Source: Moraxella pluranimalium
Lineage (GTDB): Bacteria > Pseudomonadota > Gammaproteobacteria > Pseudomonadales > Moraxellaceae
Length of the DNA: 64,000 nt
Assembly: GCF_002014825.1 (NCBI RefSeq)
Contig: NZ_MUYU01000029.1
Coordinates: forward strand, 1-64,000
Reading direction: 5' to 3'
Positions 54,987 to 64,000 of the stretch are shown here, one piece after another; position 1 is the first letter of the stretch, and each line of letters begins with the position of its first letter. The notes under the pieces were generated by a model that ran no database searches, was not told the origin of the DNA, and was given only the letters and a program-made list of their open reading frames with translations. The translations under genes were made by a program, and so were the position numbers.

Positions 54987-55385
54987 TCATGCAACTAGTG
55001 CAATAACCTCACCACCGATACCTGCAGCGCGAGCAGCACGATCACTCATGATGCCTTTGCTGGTAGAGATGATAGCAACACCAAGACCTTTTTTGACGCT
55101 TGGTAGCTCATCTTTACCACGGTATTGACGAAGACCTGGACGGCTGAAACGCTTCAATTGCTCGATAACGCCTTTGCCTTGGTAGTATTTAAGTTCGATG
55201 GTTAGAACTTTTTTACCGTTTTCCACTTCGCTTACTTCTGCAGAAGTCAGATAGCCTTCAGCAACTAGTAGATCAGCGATTGATTTACGAAGTTTTGAAG
55301 CTGGCATCTGTACAGATGGTTTGTTTCGTGATTGTGCGTTGCGAATGCGAGTTAGCATATCAGCAACTGGATCTTGCATACTCAT
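54987..55385 (-). CDS. rpsH: 30S ribosomal protein S8
   Basis: 132 residues, [18 protein letters not shown] start and [23 protein letters not shown] end. Primary 16S binder; in E. coli it represses the spc operon at rplE. 11 bp after rpsN. Confidence 0.97.
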   Translation of the reverse strand: MSMQDPVADMLTRIRNAQSRNKPSVQMPASKLRKSIADLLVAEGYLTSAEVSEVENGKKVLTIELKYYQGKGVIEQLKRFSRPGLRQYRGKDELPSVKKGLGVAIISTSKGIMSDRAARAAGIGGEVIALVA

Positions 55386-55396
55386 AGCTTAACTCC

Positions 55397-55702
55397 TTAC
55401 CAGCTAGCTTTACGAACGCCAGGCACATCGCCTTGCATTACATATAGACGCAACATGTTGCGAGATAGACCAAATTTGCGGAAATAGCCGTGTGGACGAC
55501 CAGTTACACCACAACGATTGCGTAGACGCACAGGTGATGCGTTACGTGGTAGAGCTTGTAGTGCTAGCATTGCATCTAGACGCTCTTCTTCGCTTGCATT
55601 TACATCACTGATGATAGCTTTTAGCTTAGCACGCTTTTCGGCATACTTAGCGACGGTTTTTTCGCGTTTTAGTTCGCGATTGATCATGCTCTTTTTAGCC
55701 AT
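55397..55702 (-). CDS. rpsN: 30S ribosomal protein S14
   Basis: 101 residues of the longer zinc-free type (only one cysteine, [20 protein letters not shown]). 11 bp after rplE. Confidence 0.97.
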   Translation of the reverse strand: MAKKSMINRELKREKTVAKYAEKRAKLKAIISDVNASEEERLDAMLALQALPRNASPVRLRNRCGVTGRPHGYFRKFGLSRNMLRLYVMQGDVPGVRKASW

Positions 55703-55713
55703 AACGTTTTACC

Positions 55714-56250
55714 TTATCTAAATGGGAAGCCGAATGCTTTTAGCAATGCACGACCTTGATCATCGTTTGCTGCGGTAGTTGTGATAGTTACATCCAAACC
55801 ACGGATACGGTCGATTTTATCAAAGTCTACTTCAGGGAAAACGATTTGCTCTTTGATGCCTAGCGAGTAGTTGCCACGACCATCAAATGCTTTTGCTGAA
55901 AAACCACGGAAGTCACGAATACGAGGAATTGCAATGGCAATTAGACGATCTAGGAATTCGTACATTTGATCGCCACGCAAAGTAACTTTACAGCCAATTG
56001 GCCATTCTTCACGAATTTTGAAGCCTGCAACTGATTTGCGTGCTTTGGTAACAACAGGTTTTTGACCAGCGATAGCGGTCATGTCTGTCAAAGCACCTTC
56101 TAGTAATTTTTTATCTTGTGCTGCACCACCAACACCCATGTTTAGAGTGATTTTAGTGATTTTTGGCACTTGCATGACATTTTCTAAGCCAAGCTCTTCT
56201 TTGATTTGCTGCTTTAGCTTGTCATTGTATAAAGATTTTAATCTTGCCAT
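55714..56250 (-). CDS. rplE: 50S ribosomal protein L5
   Basis: 178 residues; [17 protein letters not shown] and [16 protein letters not shown] are typical. Binds 5S rRNA and contacts S13. 20 bp after rplX. Confidence 0.97.
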   Translation of the reverse strand: MARLKSLYNDKLKQQIKEELGLENVMQVPKITKITLNMGVGGAAQDKKLLEGALTDMTAIAGQKPVVTKARKSVAGFKIREEWPIGCKVTLRGDQMYEFLDRLIAIAIPRIRDFRGFSAKAFDGRGNYSLGIKEQIVFPEVDFDKIDRIRGLDVTITTTAANDDQGRALLKAFGFPFR

Positions 56251-56270
56251 TACTATTTACCCTTAGTCTC

Positions 56271-56588
56271 TTATGCAGTCGCCACTACTTCACCAGTTGA
56301 ACGGTAGATGCGTTGTTTCACGCCTTCTGCATTCACTTGGTAAGCAACACGATCTGCTTTTTGGGTTTTTGCGTTAAAAATCGCAACATTTGAAATGTGT
56401 AGGAAAGCTTCTTGCTTAACGATGCCACCTTCTTTACCTAGCATTTGGTTAGGTTTTTGGTGTTTAGTTACAATGTTAACGCCTTCAACTTTTACACGGT
56501 CCGCTTTCACCGCCAAAATTGTGCCTTGCTTGCCTTTATCTTTGCCAGCAATCACAACCACGGTGTCGCCTTTACGTAACTTTGCCAT
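56271..56588 (-). CDS. rplX: 50S ribosomal protein L24
   Basis: 105 residues with a KOW motif at the N-terminus (LRKGDTVVVIAGKDKGKQG). An assembly initiator of the large subunit. 18 bp after rplN. Confidence 0.97.
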   Translation of the reverse strand: MAKLRKGDTVVVIAGKDKGKQGTILAVKADRVKVEGVNIVTKHQKPNQMLGKEGGIVKQEAFLHISNVAIFNAKTQKADRVAYQVNAEGVKQRIYRSTGEVVATA

Positions 56589-56606
56589 AATAAGCCTCTA
56601 ATACAA

Positions 56607-56975
56607 TTACAGTACTTCTGGTGCAAGTGATACAATTTTCATAAATTGCTCACCGCGTAGTTCACGAGTAACAGGTCCAAAAATACGAGTAGCGATTGGC
56701 GCTTTGTTGTTGTTCAACAATACAGCAGCATTGTCGTCAAAACGAAGCACTGAACCATCTGGGCGACGAACGCCTTTTTTGGTACGAACTACAACCGCAT
56801 TCATCACGTCACCTTTTTTAACACGGCCACGTGGAATTGCATCTTTTACTGTTACTTTGATGATGTCGCCAACAGATGCATAACGACGATGAGAACCGCC
56901 CAGTACTTTGATGCACTGTACGCGTTTTGCACCACTGTTGTCTGCAACTTCCAGCATTGTTTCAGTCTGAATCAT
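56607..56975 (-). CDS. rplN: 50S ribosomal protein L14
   Basis: 122 residues; [27 protein letters not shown] start. Contacts the 30S subunit. First gene of the spc operon, with its own promoter 80 bp upstream. Confidence 0.97.
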   Translation of the reverse strand: MIQTETMLEVADNSGAKRVQCIKVLGGSHRRYASVGDIIKVTVKDAIPRGRVKKGDVMNAVVVRTKKGVRRPDGSVLRFDDNAAVLLNNNKAPIATRIFGPVTRELRGEQFMKIVSLAPEVL

Positions 56976-57002
56976 CGCATTACTCCATATAATAAAGCAA
57001 TA

Positions 57003-57082
57003 AAAGCCATTCGCCGTCAGAGATCTGACAGATGAACACCTAAAAAGATGTACATTATACAGGCAAATGGCTTAAATTGCAA
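57003..57082 (-). promoter_or_regulatory. spc operon promoter and leader
   Basis: Minus strand TTGCAA (57077-57082), 17-bp spacer, perfect TATAAT (57054-57059); predicted start near 57047 and a 72-nt leader. The leader holds GTCAGA/TCTGAC and GCCATT/AATGGC pairings. Same position as Pspc of E. coli. Confidence 0.7.
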
Positions 57083-57087
57083 ATAAC

Positions 57088-57357
57088 TTAAATTTTTACC
57101 GCAGCCTCAACCACATCTACCAAAGCCCAAGTTTTGGTCTTTGAGAATGGACGGGTTTCTTTGATGCGTACGATATCGCCTTCTTGACAAACATTATTCT
57201 CGTCGTGAGCTTTTAGTTTGGTAGAACGGCGAACTTGTTTGCCATACATAGGGTGACGGATTTGGCGCTCAACCAACACCACGATAGACTTGTCCATCTT
57301 GTTGCTGATTACTTTGCCAGTTACAACGCCAACTTCTTGAGTGGTGTTCTCGCTCAT
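57088..57357 (-). CDS. rpsQ: 30S ribosomal protein S17
   Basis: 89 residues; [21 protein letters not shown] and [20 protein letters not shown] are typical. Overlaps rpmC by four bases. Last gene of the S10 operon. Confidence 0.97.
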   Translation of the reverse strand: MSENTTQEVGVVTGKVISNKMDKSIVVLVERQIRHPMYGKQVRRSTKLKAHDENNVCQEGDIVRIKETRPFSKTKTWALVDVVEAAVKI

Positions 57358-57551
57358 GCATCACCTCGTTGTTTTTCGTTGATCAGAGTCAAAATCTTAG
57401 CGATGGTACGACGATTCGCTTTGATTTCGTGAGTGTTGCCAAGCTGACCCGTTGCTTTTGCCATACGCAGACGAAATGCATCAAGTTGCTTTTCGTCAAG
57501 CAATTGAGCCAACTCTTCTACTGATTTTTCGCGTAATTCGTTGGTTTTCAT
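57354..57551 (-). CDS. rpmC: 50S ribosomal protein L29
   Basis: 65 residues, all-helical, [18 protein letters not shown] start. Sits by the tunnel exit near L23. Overlaps rplP by one base and rpsQ by four. Confidence 0.96.
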   Translation of the reverse strand: MKTNELREKSVEELAQLLDEKQLDAFRLRMAKATGQLGNTHEIKANRRTIAKILTLINEKQRGDA

Positions 57552-57964
57552 TACATAATCGTCCGTTTAACAATGGTGGTCTTGAATGGAAGCTTAGCAG
57601 CCGCTAGCGTTAGCGCTTCACGGGCTAGCTCTTCGCTAACACCTTGGATTTCATAAAGCATTTTGCCTGGCTTGATTTCTGCTACCCAGTACTCAACAGG
57701 ACCTTTACCTTTACCCATACGAACTTCCAATGGTTTTTCGGTAATTGGTTTGTCTGGGAATACACGGATCCAGATTTTACCACCACGCTTGATGCGACGA
57801 GTGATTGTACGACGAGCAGCTTCGATTTGACGAGCAGTCATACGACCACGACCGATAGATTTTAGACCAATTTCACCAAAAGCAACTGTGTTACCACGCT
57901 GGGCTAGGCCAGTGTTACGACCTTTGTGCATTTTGCGAAACTTGGTACGTTTTGGTTGTAACAT
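57551..57964 (-). CDS. rplP: 50S ribosomal protein L16
   Basis: 137 residues; [19 protein letters not shown] start and [19 protein letters not shown]. Needed for tRNA positioning at the A site. Three bp after rpsC. Confidence 0.97.
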   Translation of the reverse strand: MLQPKRTKFRKMHKGRNTGLAQRGNTVAFGEIGLKSIGRGRMTARQIEAARRTITRRIKRGGKIWIRVFPDKPITEKPLEVRMGKGKGPVEYWVAEIKPGKMLYEIQGVSEELAREALTLAAAKLPFKTTIVKRTIM

Positions 57965-57967
57965 ATC

Positions 57968-58690
57968 TTAACCTCTGTCTGTGTTGCGGCGGTTAGTACG
58001 GCCACGGCGTTTTGGTGCACGTGCTTTGTCTTCAACCACTGGGTTGTAAGCACTGTTCATGCCATCTAGGATTTCACCACGGAAAATCCAAACTTTAACA
58101 CCGATAGTACCGTAAGTAGTTTCTGCACGAACTGTTGCATAGTCGATATCAGCACGAAGTGTGTGTAGTGGTACACGACCTTCACGATACCACTCAGTAC
58201 GAGCGATCTCAGCACCGCCTAGACGACCTGATAGTTCAACTTTGATACCTTGTGCGCCAGCACGCATACTGTTTTGAACAGCGCGCTTCATCGCACGACG
58301 GAACATCACACGACGCTCAAGCTGGCTTGAGATACCTTCAGCAACTAGACGAGCGTCTAGGTCTGGTGAAGTGATCTCTTGAATATTGACTTGTGCAGGT
58401 ACGCCCATCAATTTGGTTAGTTCTTTTTGTAGGCTTTCGATATCTTCGCCTTTTTTACCAATGATGACACCAGGACGAGCACTGTGAATGGTGATTTTTG
58501 CTGCACCAGTAGGACGCTCGATATTGATGTGACTTACCATTGCACCTTCAAGTTTTTTGCGTAGGAAAGCACGAACTTGGAAGTCGTTTAGCAGATACTC
58601 AGAGTATTGCTTTGGGCTTGCATACCAGTTTGCATTGTGCTTTTTGATAACGCCTAGACGGATACCAATTGGATGTACTTTTTGACCCAT
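57968..58690 (-). CDS. rpsC: 30S ribosomal protein S3
   Basis: 240 residues; KH domain with [11 protein letters not shown] and a C-terminal basic tail. Forms part of the mRNA entry and helicase site. Two bp after rplV. Confidence 0.97.
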   Translation of the reverse strand: MGQKVHPIGIRLGVIKKHNANWYASPKQYSEYLLNDFQVRAFLRKKLEGAMVSHINIERPTGAAKITIHSARPGVIIGKKGEDIESLQKELTKLMGVPAQVNIQEITSPDLDARLVAEGISSQLERRVMFRRAMKRAVQNSMRAGAQGIKVELSGRLGGAEIARTEWYREGRVPLHTLRADIDYATVRAETTYGTIGVKVWIFRGEILDGMNSAYNPVVEDKARAPKRRGRTNRRNTDRG

Positions 58691-58692
58691 GA

Positions 58693-59022
58693 TTATTCCC
58701 CTACTTTAACAGTGATATGGCAAGTGCGTTTGCTGATGCGATGAGCATGACCCTTGCCACGGGGCATAATACGCTTCAAAGTGATGCCTTCATCAACATA
58801 GATGGTAGTAACACGAAGCTTATCGATGTCAAGACCATTGTTGTGCTCAGCGTTAGCAATCGCTGAATCCAGGCATTTCTTAACCAATTTAGCACCTTTT
58901 TTGTTGCTGAAGGTAAGAATGTCTAAAGCACGCTCGATTGATTTACCACGAACTTCGTCCGCAACCAATCTTACTTTTTGTGCCGAAATGGCGGCACCAC
59001 GTAATTTTGCAGTTACTTCCAT
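58693..59022 (-). CDS. rplV: 50S ribosomal protein L22
   Basis: 109 residues; the long loop ([19 protein letters not shown]) reaches the exit-tunnel constriction, a macrolide site. Nine bp after rpsS. Confidence 0.97.
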   Translation of the reverse strand: MEVTAKLRGAAISAQKVRLVADEVRGKSIERALDILTFSNKKGAKLVKKCLDSAIANAEHNNGLDIDKLRVTTIYVDEGITLKRIMPRGKGHAHRISKRTCHITVKVGE

Positions 59023-59031
59023 GGTAGCACC

Positions 59032-59307
59032 TTATCTCTTAGATTTCTTATCAACGCCATGACCGCGATATGAACGGGTCGGAGCGAATTCACCTAGTTT
59101 ATGACCAACCATTTGTTCGTTCACAATCACTGGCACATGAGTGCGACCATTGTGAACTGCGATGGTTAGACCTACCATTTGTGGTAGAATCATCGAGCGA
59201 CGTGACCAAGTTTTGATCGGTTTGCGGTTGTTGCTCTCTAGAGCGTCTTCAACCTTGGCAAACAAATGCGCATCGATAAATGGACCTTTTTTCAATGAAC
59301 GAGGCAT
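59032..59307 (-). CDS. rpsS: 30S ribosomal protein S19
   Basis: 91 residues; [12 protein letters not shown] start and [16 protein letters not shown]. Head protein contacting S13. 12 bp after rplB. Confidence 0.97.
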   Translation of the reverse strand: MPRSLKKGPFIDAHLFAKVEDALESNNRKPIKTWSRRSMILPQMVGLTIAVHNGRTHVPVIVNEQMVGHKLGEFAPTRSYRGHGVDKKSKR

Positions 59308-59319
59308 GAAACTTTTCCT

Positions 59320-60147
59320 TTATTTCTTGGCACGACGGCGACGGATGATCATACTGTCAGTACGCTTGTTAGAACGAGTCTTAAGACCCTTAGCTTTCTG
59401 ACCCCATGGGCTAGTTGGGTGCTTACCGAAGTTACGGCCTTCACCACCACCGTGTGGGTGGTCAATCGGGTTCATCGCAGTACCACGAACGGTAGGACGA
59501 ACACCACGCCAGCGTGCTGCACCTGCTTTACCTAGTGATTTTAGGTTGTTTTCAGTGTTTGATACTTCACCGATTACCGCACGGCAGTTAGCGTGGATAC
59601 GGCGAGTTTCACCTGAACGCAAACGAACGATCACATAAGCACCATCACGACCTAGCAACTGAACTGCTGCACCAGCTGAACGAGCGATTTGCGCGCCTTT
59701 GCCGATTTTTAGTTCAATGTTGTGGATCACGGTACCAACAGGAATATTCTTAAGTGGCAAGCAGTTACCTGGACGGATTGGTGCTGCTTCACCTGATACT
59801 ACTTGGTCGCCTACGCTCAATTTCTTTGGAGCGATAATGTAGCGACGCTCACCGTCAGCATACTTAAGTAGTGCGATGTGTGCGGTACGGTTTGGATCGT
59901 ATTCAATACGCTCAACAACAGCTGGGATACCATCTTTGTTGCGTTTGAAGTCAACTAGACGATAGTGTTGCTTATGACCACCACCGATGTGGCGAGTAGT
60001 AATACGACCGTTGTTGTTACGACCACCAGTTTTAGCTTTTGATTCAACAAGCGGTGCATATGGACGACCTTTGTAAAGGTGTGGATGCACTACTTTCTCA
60101 ACAAAGCGGCGACCTGGTGATGTAGGTTTTGCTTTTACGATAGGCAT
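59320..60147 (-). CDS. rplB: 50S ribosomal protein L2
   Basis: 275 residues; the peptidyl-transferase-proximal [12 protein letters not shown] with its conserved histidine is intact. 11 bp after rplW. Confidence 0.98.
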   Translation of the reverse strand: MPIVKAKPTSPGRRFVEKVVHPHLYKGRPYAPLVESKAKTGGRNNNGRITTRHIGGGHKQHYRLVDFKRNKDGIPAVVERIEYDPNRTAHIALLKYADGERRYIIAPKKLSVGDQVVSGEAAPIRPGNCLPLKNIPVGTVIHNIELKIGKGAQIARSAGAAVQLLGRDGAYVIVRLRSGETRRIHANCRAVIGEVSNTENNLKSLGKAGAARWRGVRPTVRGTAMNPIDHPHGGGEGRNFGKHPTSPWGQKAKGLKTRSNKRTDSMIIRRRRAKK

Positions 60148-60158
60148 TTTGTTAATCC

Positions 60159-60488
60159 TTATTCGTTAGTCGCTGTTTCACTAGTGATTTCTTCACCAGC
60201 ACCGATTTGTACGTCTGAACCAGCTTTTAGGGTTACATACGCTTTTTTGATGTCGTTACGCTTACCAACAACACGGCCAAAACGCTTAGTTTTGCCTTTG
60301 ATGTTTAGCGTGTTTACTTTAACAACTTCAACACCTTCAAACATTAGCTCAACAGCTTGTTTGATTTCTTTTTTGGTAGCTTTGCCATCAACTTTGAAAA
60401 CCTGCACACCAAGGGTATCGCCTAGGCGTTGAGATTTTTCTGAAAATACAGGTGCTTTTAGTACCTGATATAGTCTTGCGTTGCTCAT
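60159..60488 (-). CDS. rplW: 50S ribosomal protein L23
   Basis: 109 residues; tunnel-exit protein that docks trigger factor and SRP ([30 protein letters not shown]). Overlaps rplD by four bases. Confidence 0.96.
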   Translation of the reverse strand: MSNARLYQVLKAPVFSEKSQRLGDTLGVQVFKVDGKATKKEIKQAVELMFEGVEVVKVNTLNIKGKTKRFGRVVGKRNDIKKAYVTLKAGSDVQIGAGEEITSETATNE

Positions 60489-61087
60489 GCAAGTGTCTCC
60501 TCAAATTGTTTGGCTGCTTCAACAGTCATAATTACTTTGTCAAAAGAAACCAAGCTTACTGGATCAACTTCACGAGTACCCAATACATTCACATATGGGA
60601 TGTTGCGTGCAGCTAGGTACAAGTTTTCGTCAACTTCGTGAGTAACGATCAACGCACGTGGTGCATTTAGGCCTGCCAATTTAGCAACCAATTCTTTGGT
60701 TTTTGGTGAAGATACAGAGATCTCGTCAACCAATACCAAACGCTCTTGGCGTACTAGCTCAGCTAGGATGCATTGCATTGCACCGCGGTACATTTTACGG
60801 TTCACTTTTTGTGACCAGTCTTGTGGCTTAGCAGCGAATGCACGACCACCGCCAACCCAGATTGGGCTACGGATAGAACCAGCACGCGCACGGCCAGTAC
60901 CTTTTTGACGCCATGGCTTCTTGCCACCGCCAGAAACTTCGCCACGAGTTTTTTGTGCACGAGTACCTTGACGAGCACCAGCCAAATAAGCGGTCACTAC
61001 TTGATGTACCAAGGCTTCATTGAACTCACGGCCAAATGCGACCTCTGAAAGCTCAACCGCTGCACCTGTAACAGTTTTTAAATTCAC
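60485..61087 (-). CDS. rplD: 50S ribosomal protein L4
   Basis: 200 residues; extended loop ([20 protein letters not shown]) lines the exit tunnel. In E. coli L4 also represses its own S10 operon through the leader, which is long and folded here too. 11 bp after rplC. Confidence 0.97.
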   Translation of the reverse strand: MNLKTVTGAAVELSEVAFGREFNEALVHQVVTAYLAGARQGTRAQKTRGEVSGGGKKPWRQKGTGRARAGSIRSPIWVGGGRAFAAKPQDWSQKVNRKMYRGAMQCILAELVRQERLVLVDEISVSSPKTKELVAKLAGLNAPRALIVTHEVDENLYLAARNIPYVNVLGTREVDPVSLVSFDKVIMTVEAAKQFEETLA

Positions 61088-61098
61088 GTTTAATCCCC

Positions 61099-61737
61099 TT
61101 AGGCTTTAACTGACGGACGTACGATAACATCGCCACCGTTGGCGCCTGGAACAGCACCCTTGATGACTAGTACACCTTTTTCGGCGTCAACTGAAACAAT
61201 TTCCAAGCCTTGAACAGTAACGCGCTTGTTACCCATTTGACCTGGCATTTTTTTGCCTTTGAAAACGCGACCTGGGGTTTGGTTTTGACCTGTAGAACCC
61301 AATACACGGTGAGAAACAGAGTTACCGTGAGTTGCGTCTTGAGTGCGGAAGTTGTGACGCTTCACACCACCTTGGAAACCTTTACCCTTGCTTTGACCAG
61401 TCACATCAACCAACTGACCAACTTCAAAGATATCAGCTAGGATATTGCCGCCAACTTCGCGACCTTCTAGGTCAGCTTCTTCTGCGCGGAATTCCCAAAC
61501 ACCACGACCAGCGGCTACGCCAGCTTTTGCGAAGTGTCCTTTTTGAGCAGCAGTTACGCGGCTGTCACGACGCTCACCAGTGGTGATCTGAATCGCGTTA
61601 TAGCCATCGGTGTCTACTGTTTTGATTTGCGAGATGCGGTTGGCATCAACCTCAACCACTGTGACAGGGATAGATACGCCTGCTTCAGTGAAGACTCGGG
61701 TCATGCCGCATTTTTTACCGACTAAACCAATCGCCAT
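61099..61737 (-). CDS. rplC: 50S ribosomal protein L3
   Basis: 212 residues from the ATG at 61737 ([16 protein letters not shown]); a start at 61749 would put the GAGG ribosome site inside the gene. The loop [20 protein letters not shown] contains the glutamine methylated by PrmB. 52 bp after rpsJ. Confidence 0.97.
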   Translation of the reverse strand: MAIGLVGKKCGMTRVFTEAGVSIPVTVVEVDANRISQIKTVDTDGYNAIQITTGERRDSRVTAAQKGHFAKAGVAAGRGVWEFRAEEADLEGREVGGNILADIFEVGQLVDVTGQSKGKGFQGGVKRHNFRTQDATHGNSVSHRVLGSTGQNQTPGRVFKGKKMPGQMGNKRVTVQGLEIVSVDAEKGVLVIKGAVPGANGGDVIVRPSVKA

Positions 61738-61789
61738 TTTAGACCTCATTTATATTAAAAGTTAATAGTTCAAACCAGACTTATGTTCA

Positions 61790-62101
61790 TTAGCCCAAAG
61801 CGATCTGAACATCAACACCAGCAGCTAGATCTAGCTTCATCAGTGCATCAACAGTTTTGTCAGTTGGTTGCACGATGTCGATCATACGCTTATGGGTGCG
61901 AATTTCGTACTGGTCACGAGCGTCTTTGTTGACGTGTGGTGATGTCAATACGTTGAACCGCTCAATACGAGTCGGCAACGGTACAGGACCGCAAACTTGT
62001 GCACCTGTACGCTTTGCAGTATCGACAATCTCTTGTGCCGACTGGTCAATCAGACGATGGTCGAACGATTTTAGTCGGATACGGATTCTCTGGTTAGCCA
62101 T
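61790..62101 (-). CDS. rpsJ: 30S ribosomal protein S10
   Basis: 103 residues, [19 protein letters not shown] start. Also serves as NusE in antitermination. First gene of the S10 operon; the str operon (fusA, tuf) does not precede it. Confidence 0.97.
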   Translation of the reverse strand: MANQRIRIRLKSFDHRLIDQSAQEIVDTAKRTGAQVCGPVPLPTRIERFNVLTSPHVNKDARDQYEIRTHKRMIDIVQPTDKTVDALMKLDLAAGVDVQIALG

Positions 62102-62440
62102 GCCAACAAGCTCCTAATTAAGTGCTTTTTAAAACTTCCATCTATGCGTTTATTGCGTTTTAGACTTCAGTTAAACCGTTAAAATTTGTTCTCGAAAAGC
62201 TGAAAACAAAATAATCCTATCCCTGCCAACCTTGCATAGAAATGCTGGTAGCAGGGGTGTTTTGTTCAATAGTGCCAAAAACGATGCTTCGGCTGTGGCG
62301 TTGACTTGGTACTTCCTCAACTGTTGAACTTTGGTTCATTCTTGAAGTAAACTTTTGATTTGTTTGGCAATGTGTGCCATCAAAAGCGCAACGCAATACA
62401 ATGATGGCGTGTATTATACACGAAAATTGGCACAATGCAA
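62102..62440 (-). promoter_or_regulatory. S10 operon promoter and long leader
   Basis: TTGCAT (62435-62440), 16-bp spacer, TATAAT (62413-62418) on the minus strand, giving a leader of about 305 nt. Two good hairpins: CTTTTGAT/ATCAAAAG enclosing GGCA/TGCC (62352-62386), and CCCTG/CAGGG with CCA/TGG and GCAT/ATGC inside (62221-62257). These are candidates for an L4-responsive leader. The 62102-62220 part is otherwise plain. Confidence 0.6.
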
Positions 62441-62654
62441 GGTATTTATTGGCTTTTTGTGTGATTTTTCCAAGTTTTTGAATGATTTTACAAAAGACTA
62501 ACAAAGCGTGTGTATTGTACAATTTTTGACCACTTTTTTGTCATTGTTATACGATTTATTAATTTTTACTATGCTATTTTTTTATAAATACTAGTCATAT
62601 CTAGTTTTTTGCCATTAAAATTATTTATAAAAAATTACTATTTAACAAGTAAAA
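62441..62654. other. AT-rich gap between rng and the S10 promoter
   Basis: About 210 bp, very AT-rich near 62550-62640, upstream of the S10 promoter and downstream of rng. An UP-element role for the 62445-62480 T/A tracts is possible. No ORF, terminator or repeat that I can support. Confidence 0.4.
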
Positions 62655-64000
62655 TCAATCTAATGCAATATTATATTGCTCTTGTTGATACAGTGGCTCT
62701 ATCTCAAAACGGATGGGCTTACCAATCAAATACTCCAAATCAGCGACGGTGTTGGCTTCGCTTGATAGCATCAGCTCAATCACTGCACCGTGGGCGATGA
62801 CGGTAAATTGGCGTGGGGCATTAAAGGTGCGTGCATAACGCATGATTTCACGAAAGATTTCAAAGCAGACGGTCTCAGCGGTCTTGATATAGCCTTTGCC
62901 TTCGCAGACTGGACATGGCTCGCACAGTTGTTGTGGTAGTGACTCACGGGTGCGTTTGCGAGTCATCTCAACCAAGCCGAGCTCACTCACCTGCGTAATG
63001 TTGGTCTTGGCATAATCGTGACTCAGCTGTTCTTGTAAGCTTGCCAAGACATCGGCTCGGTGCGCTTCTTCGAGCATATCAATAAAATCAAGAATGATAA
63101 TCCCGCCCAAGTTTCTTAGGCGAATCTGCCTTGCGATGACCTGTGTGGCTTCTAGATTGGTCTTATAGACTGTATCTTCGAGCGAACGCGCGCCGACATA
63201 CGAGCCTGTATTGACATCGATGGTGGTCATCGCTTCGGTTTGATCGATAATCAGATAGCCACCAGATTTGAGATCGACACGGCGTTTTAGGGCGTTTTGG
63301 ACATCTTCTTCGACTCGATATAGGTCAAATAACGGCACTTCGCCAGCATAATGCGCCACCATCGGCGCAATCGATGGTACAAACTCACGGGCAAAATGCG
63401 CCACTTCATGATATACCGCTTCGTGGTCGATGAGCACTTTGGTGGTTTTTTCGTTCACCAAATCACGAATACAGCGCAGTGGCAAGGACAGCTCTTGGTA
63501 GATGAGCTCGGATTTTTTGTTTGAGTGTAATTTGGCGGCGGCTTGGCGTGCCAAAATCGTACGCCACAGTTGCACCAGATAATAAATATCTTCTTCAAGC
63601 TTAATGTCGCTGACCTTTTCGGCAGCGGTGCGTGCGATAAGTCCGCCGTTCAGCTTGGCAGATTGTAATAACTCGGTCAAGACAGTCTTGAGCCGTGTAC
63701 GCTCATCGCTCTCTTCGATACGAATGGAGACGCCGACATATTCATCGCTGGTTGGCAAATAAACCAAATATCGTGACGGCAATGAAATATTGGTCGTTAA
63801 GCGTGCGCCCTTTGTGCCAAGCTCATCTTTGATGACCTGCACCAAGATACGGTCGCCTTCTCTCAAGCGATATTGGATCAGATCCGTGCTTGGGGTGGGT
63901 TTTTTGACGACGGCAAGTGATTTGACATCGGTGGCGGCACTGTGTCCTTGCTCAAGCTCGCTTTGGGCTTGGCTCACGCTTAGGCTTGTAGGGCTTTGGG
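62655..64000 (-). CDS. rng: Ribonuclease G (5' part cut by window end)
   Basis: The visible ~448 codons cover the RNase H-like, DNase I-like (LGTKGARLTTNISLPSRYLVYLP) and small domains of the RNase E/G catalytic core. The metal-binding aspartates are in MTTIDVNTGSYVG and IILDFIDM, and the zinc link CEPCPVCEGKG is present. The C-terminus ends right after QQEQYNIALD, as in RNase G rather than RNase E. The frame remains open to position 64000; the GTG at 63977 is not the start, because the N-terminal S1 domain must lie beyond. About 35 residues of low-complexity linker precede the REGDRILVQ segment. It processes 16S rRNA 5' ends. Confidence 0.92.
   Translation of the reverse strand, partial: QSPTSLSVSQAQSELEQGHSAATDVKSLAVVKKPTPSTDLIQYRLREGDRILVQVIKDELGTKGARLTTNISLPSRYLVYLPTSDEYVGVSIRIEESDERTRLKTVLTELLQSAKLNGGLIARTAAEKVSDIKLEEDIYYLVQLWRTILARQAAAKLHSNKKSELIYQELSLPLRCIRDLVNEKTTKVLIDHEAVYHEVAHFAREFVPSIAPMVAHYAGEVPLFDLYRVEEDVQNALKRRVDLKSGGYLIIDQTEAMTTIDVNTGSYVGARSLEDTVYKTNLEATQVIARQIRLRNLGGIIILDFIDMLEEAHRADVLASLQEQLSHDYAKTNITQVSELGLVEMTRKRTRESLPQQLCEPCPVCEGKGYIKTAETVCFEIFREIMRYARTFNAPRQFTVIAHGAVIELMLSSEANTVADLEYLIGKPIRFEIEPLYQQEQYNIALD

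Overview
The window is a chromosomal segment of a gammaproteobacterium, most likely Moraxella or a close relative in the Moraxellaceae. This is inferred from three things: the yceD-rpmF-fabD-fabG-acpP order without plsX and fabH between rpmF and fabD, the gene contents and protein sequences (PrfC, PolA, QueG, CcmCDE, MetNIQ), and the moderate GC with AT-rich intergenic DNA. I see no rRNA or tRNA genes, no CRISPR array, and no intact insertion sequence.

Layout. 1-1.3 kb: an XRE-type regulator and a divergent YfjP-type GTPase share a control region with two 19-bp operator-like sites. 1.3-7.4 kb: trpE, a DUF3298-like secreted protein, a tannase-like lipoprotein hydrolase behind a near-perfect Fur box, rlmA and a DMT exporter. 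7.5-10.5 kb: an AT-rich accessory patch with a J-domain/DUF805/SH3-like fusion and a DUF3761 protein with two LprI-like repeats. 10.7-16.7 kb: prfC, polA and cytochrome b561, with a CsrB/RsmY-like small RNA between polA and cybB. 17-22.3 kb: a two-component system and the metNIQ methionine importer. 22.4-35.8 kb: ccmCDE, ygiB/ygiC-like genes, a YgjP-like metallopeptidase, an OmpA-family lipoprotein, an acyltransferase, a MATE exporter, a GDYXXLXY/DUF2157 pair and a cold-shock gene with a long structured leader. 35.9-40 kb: ilvB-ilvN-(secreted protein)-ilvC. 40-48.3 kb: queG, a BON-LysM protein, the acpP-fabG-fabD-rpmF-yceD fatty-acid/L32 cluster, epmC and a YciO homologue. 48.4-62.1 kb: the complete S10-spc-alpha ribosomal cluster from rpsJ to rplQ on the minus strand, including rpmJ and rpmD. 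62.7 kb to the end: RNase G, cut by the window edge.

Most notable signals. (a) A roughly 138-nt minus-strand RNA at about 15900-16037 carries seven GGA motifs and an intrinsic terminator. An 18-bp GacA-type upstream site lies about 65 bp before its likely start, so it looks like an undescribed Rsm/Csr sponge RNA. (b) A palindromic repeat of about 107 bp is inserted in frame in polA, adding about 37 residues to the proofreading domain. Related palindromes lie between acpP and fabG. (c) The spc operon has an intrinsic-terminator-like hairpin between rpsH and rplF. (d) A 30-codon candidate leader peptide precedes ilvB. (e) Good sigma-70 promoters stand before rpsJ, rplN and rpsM, so the ribosomal cluster appears to be divided as in E. 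coli.
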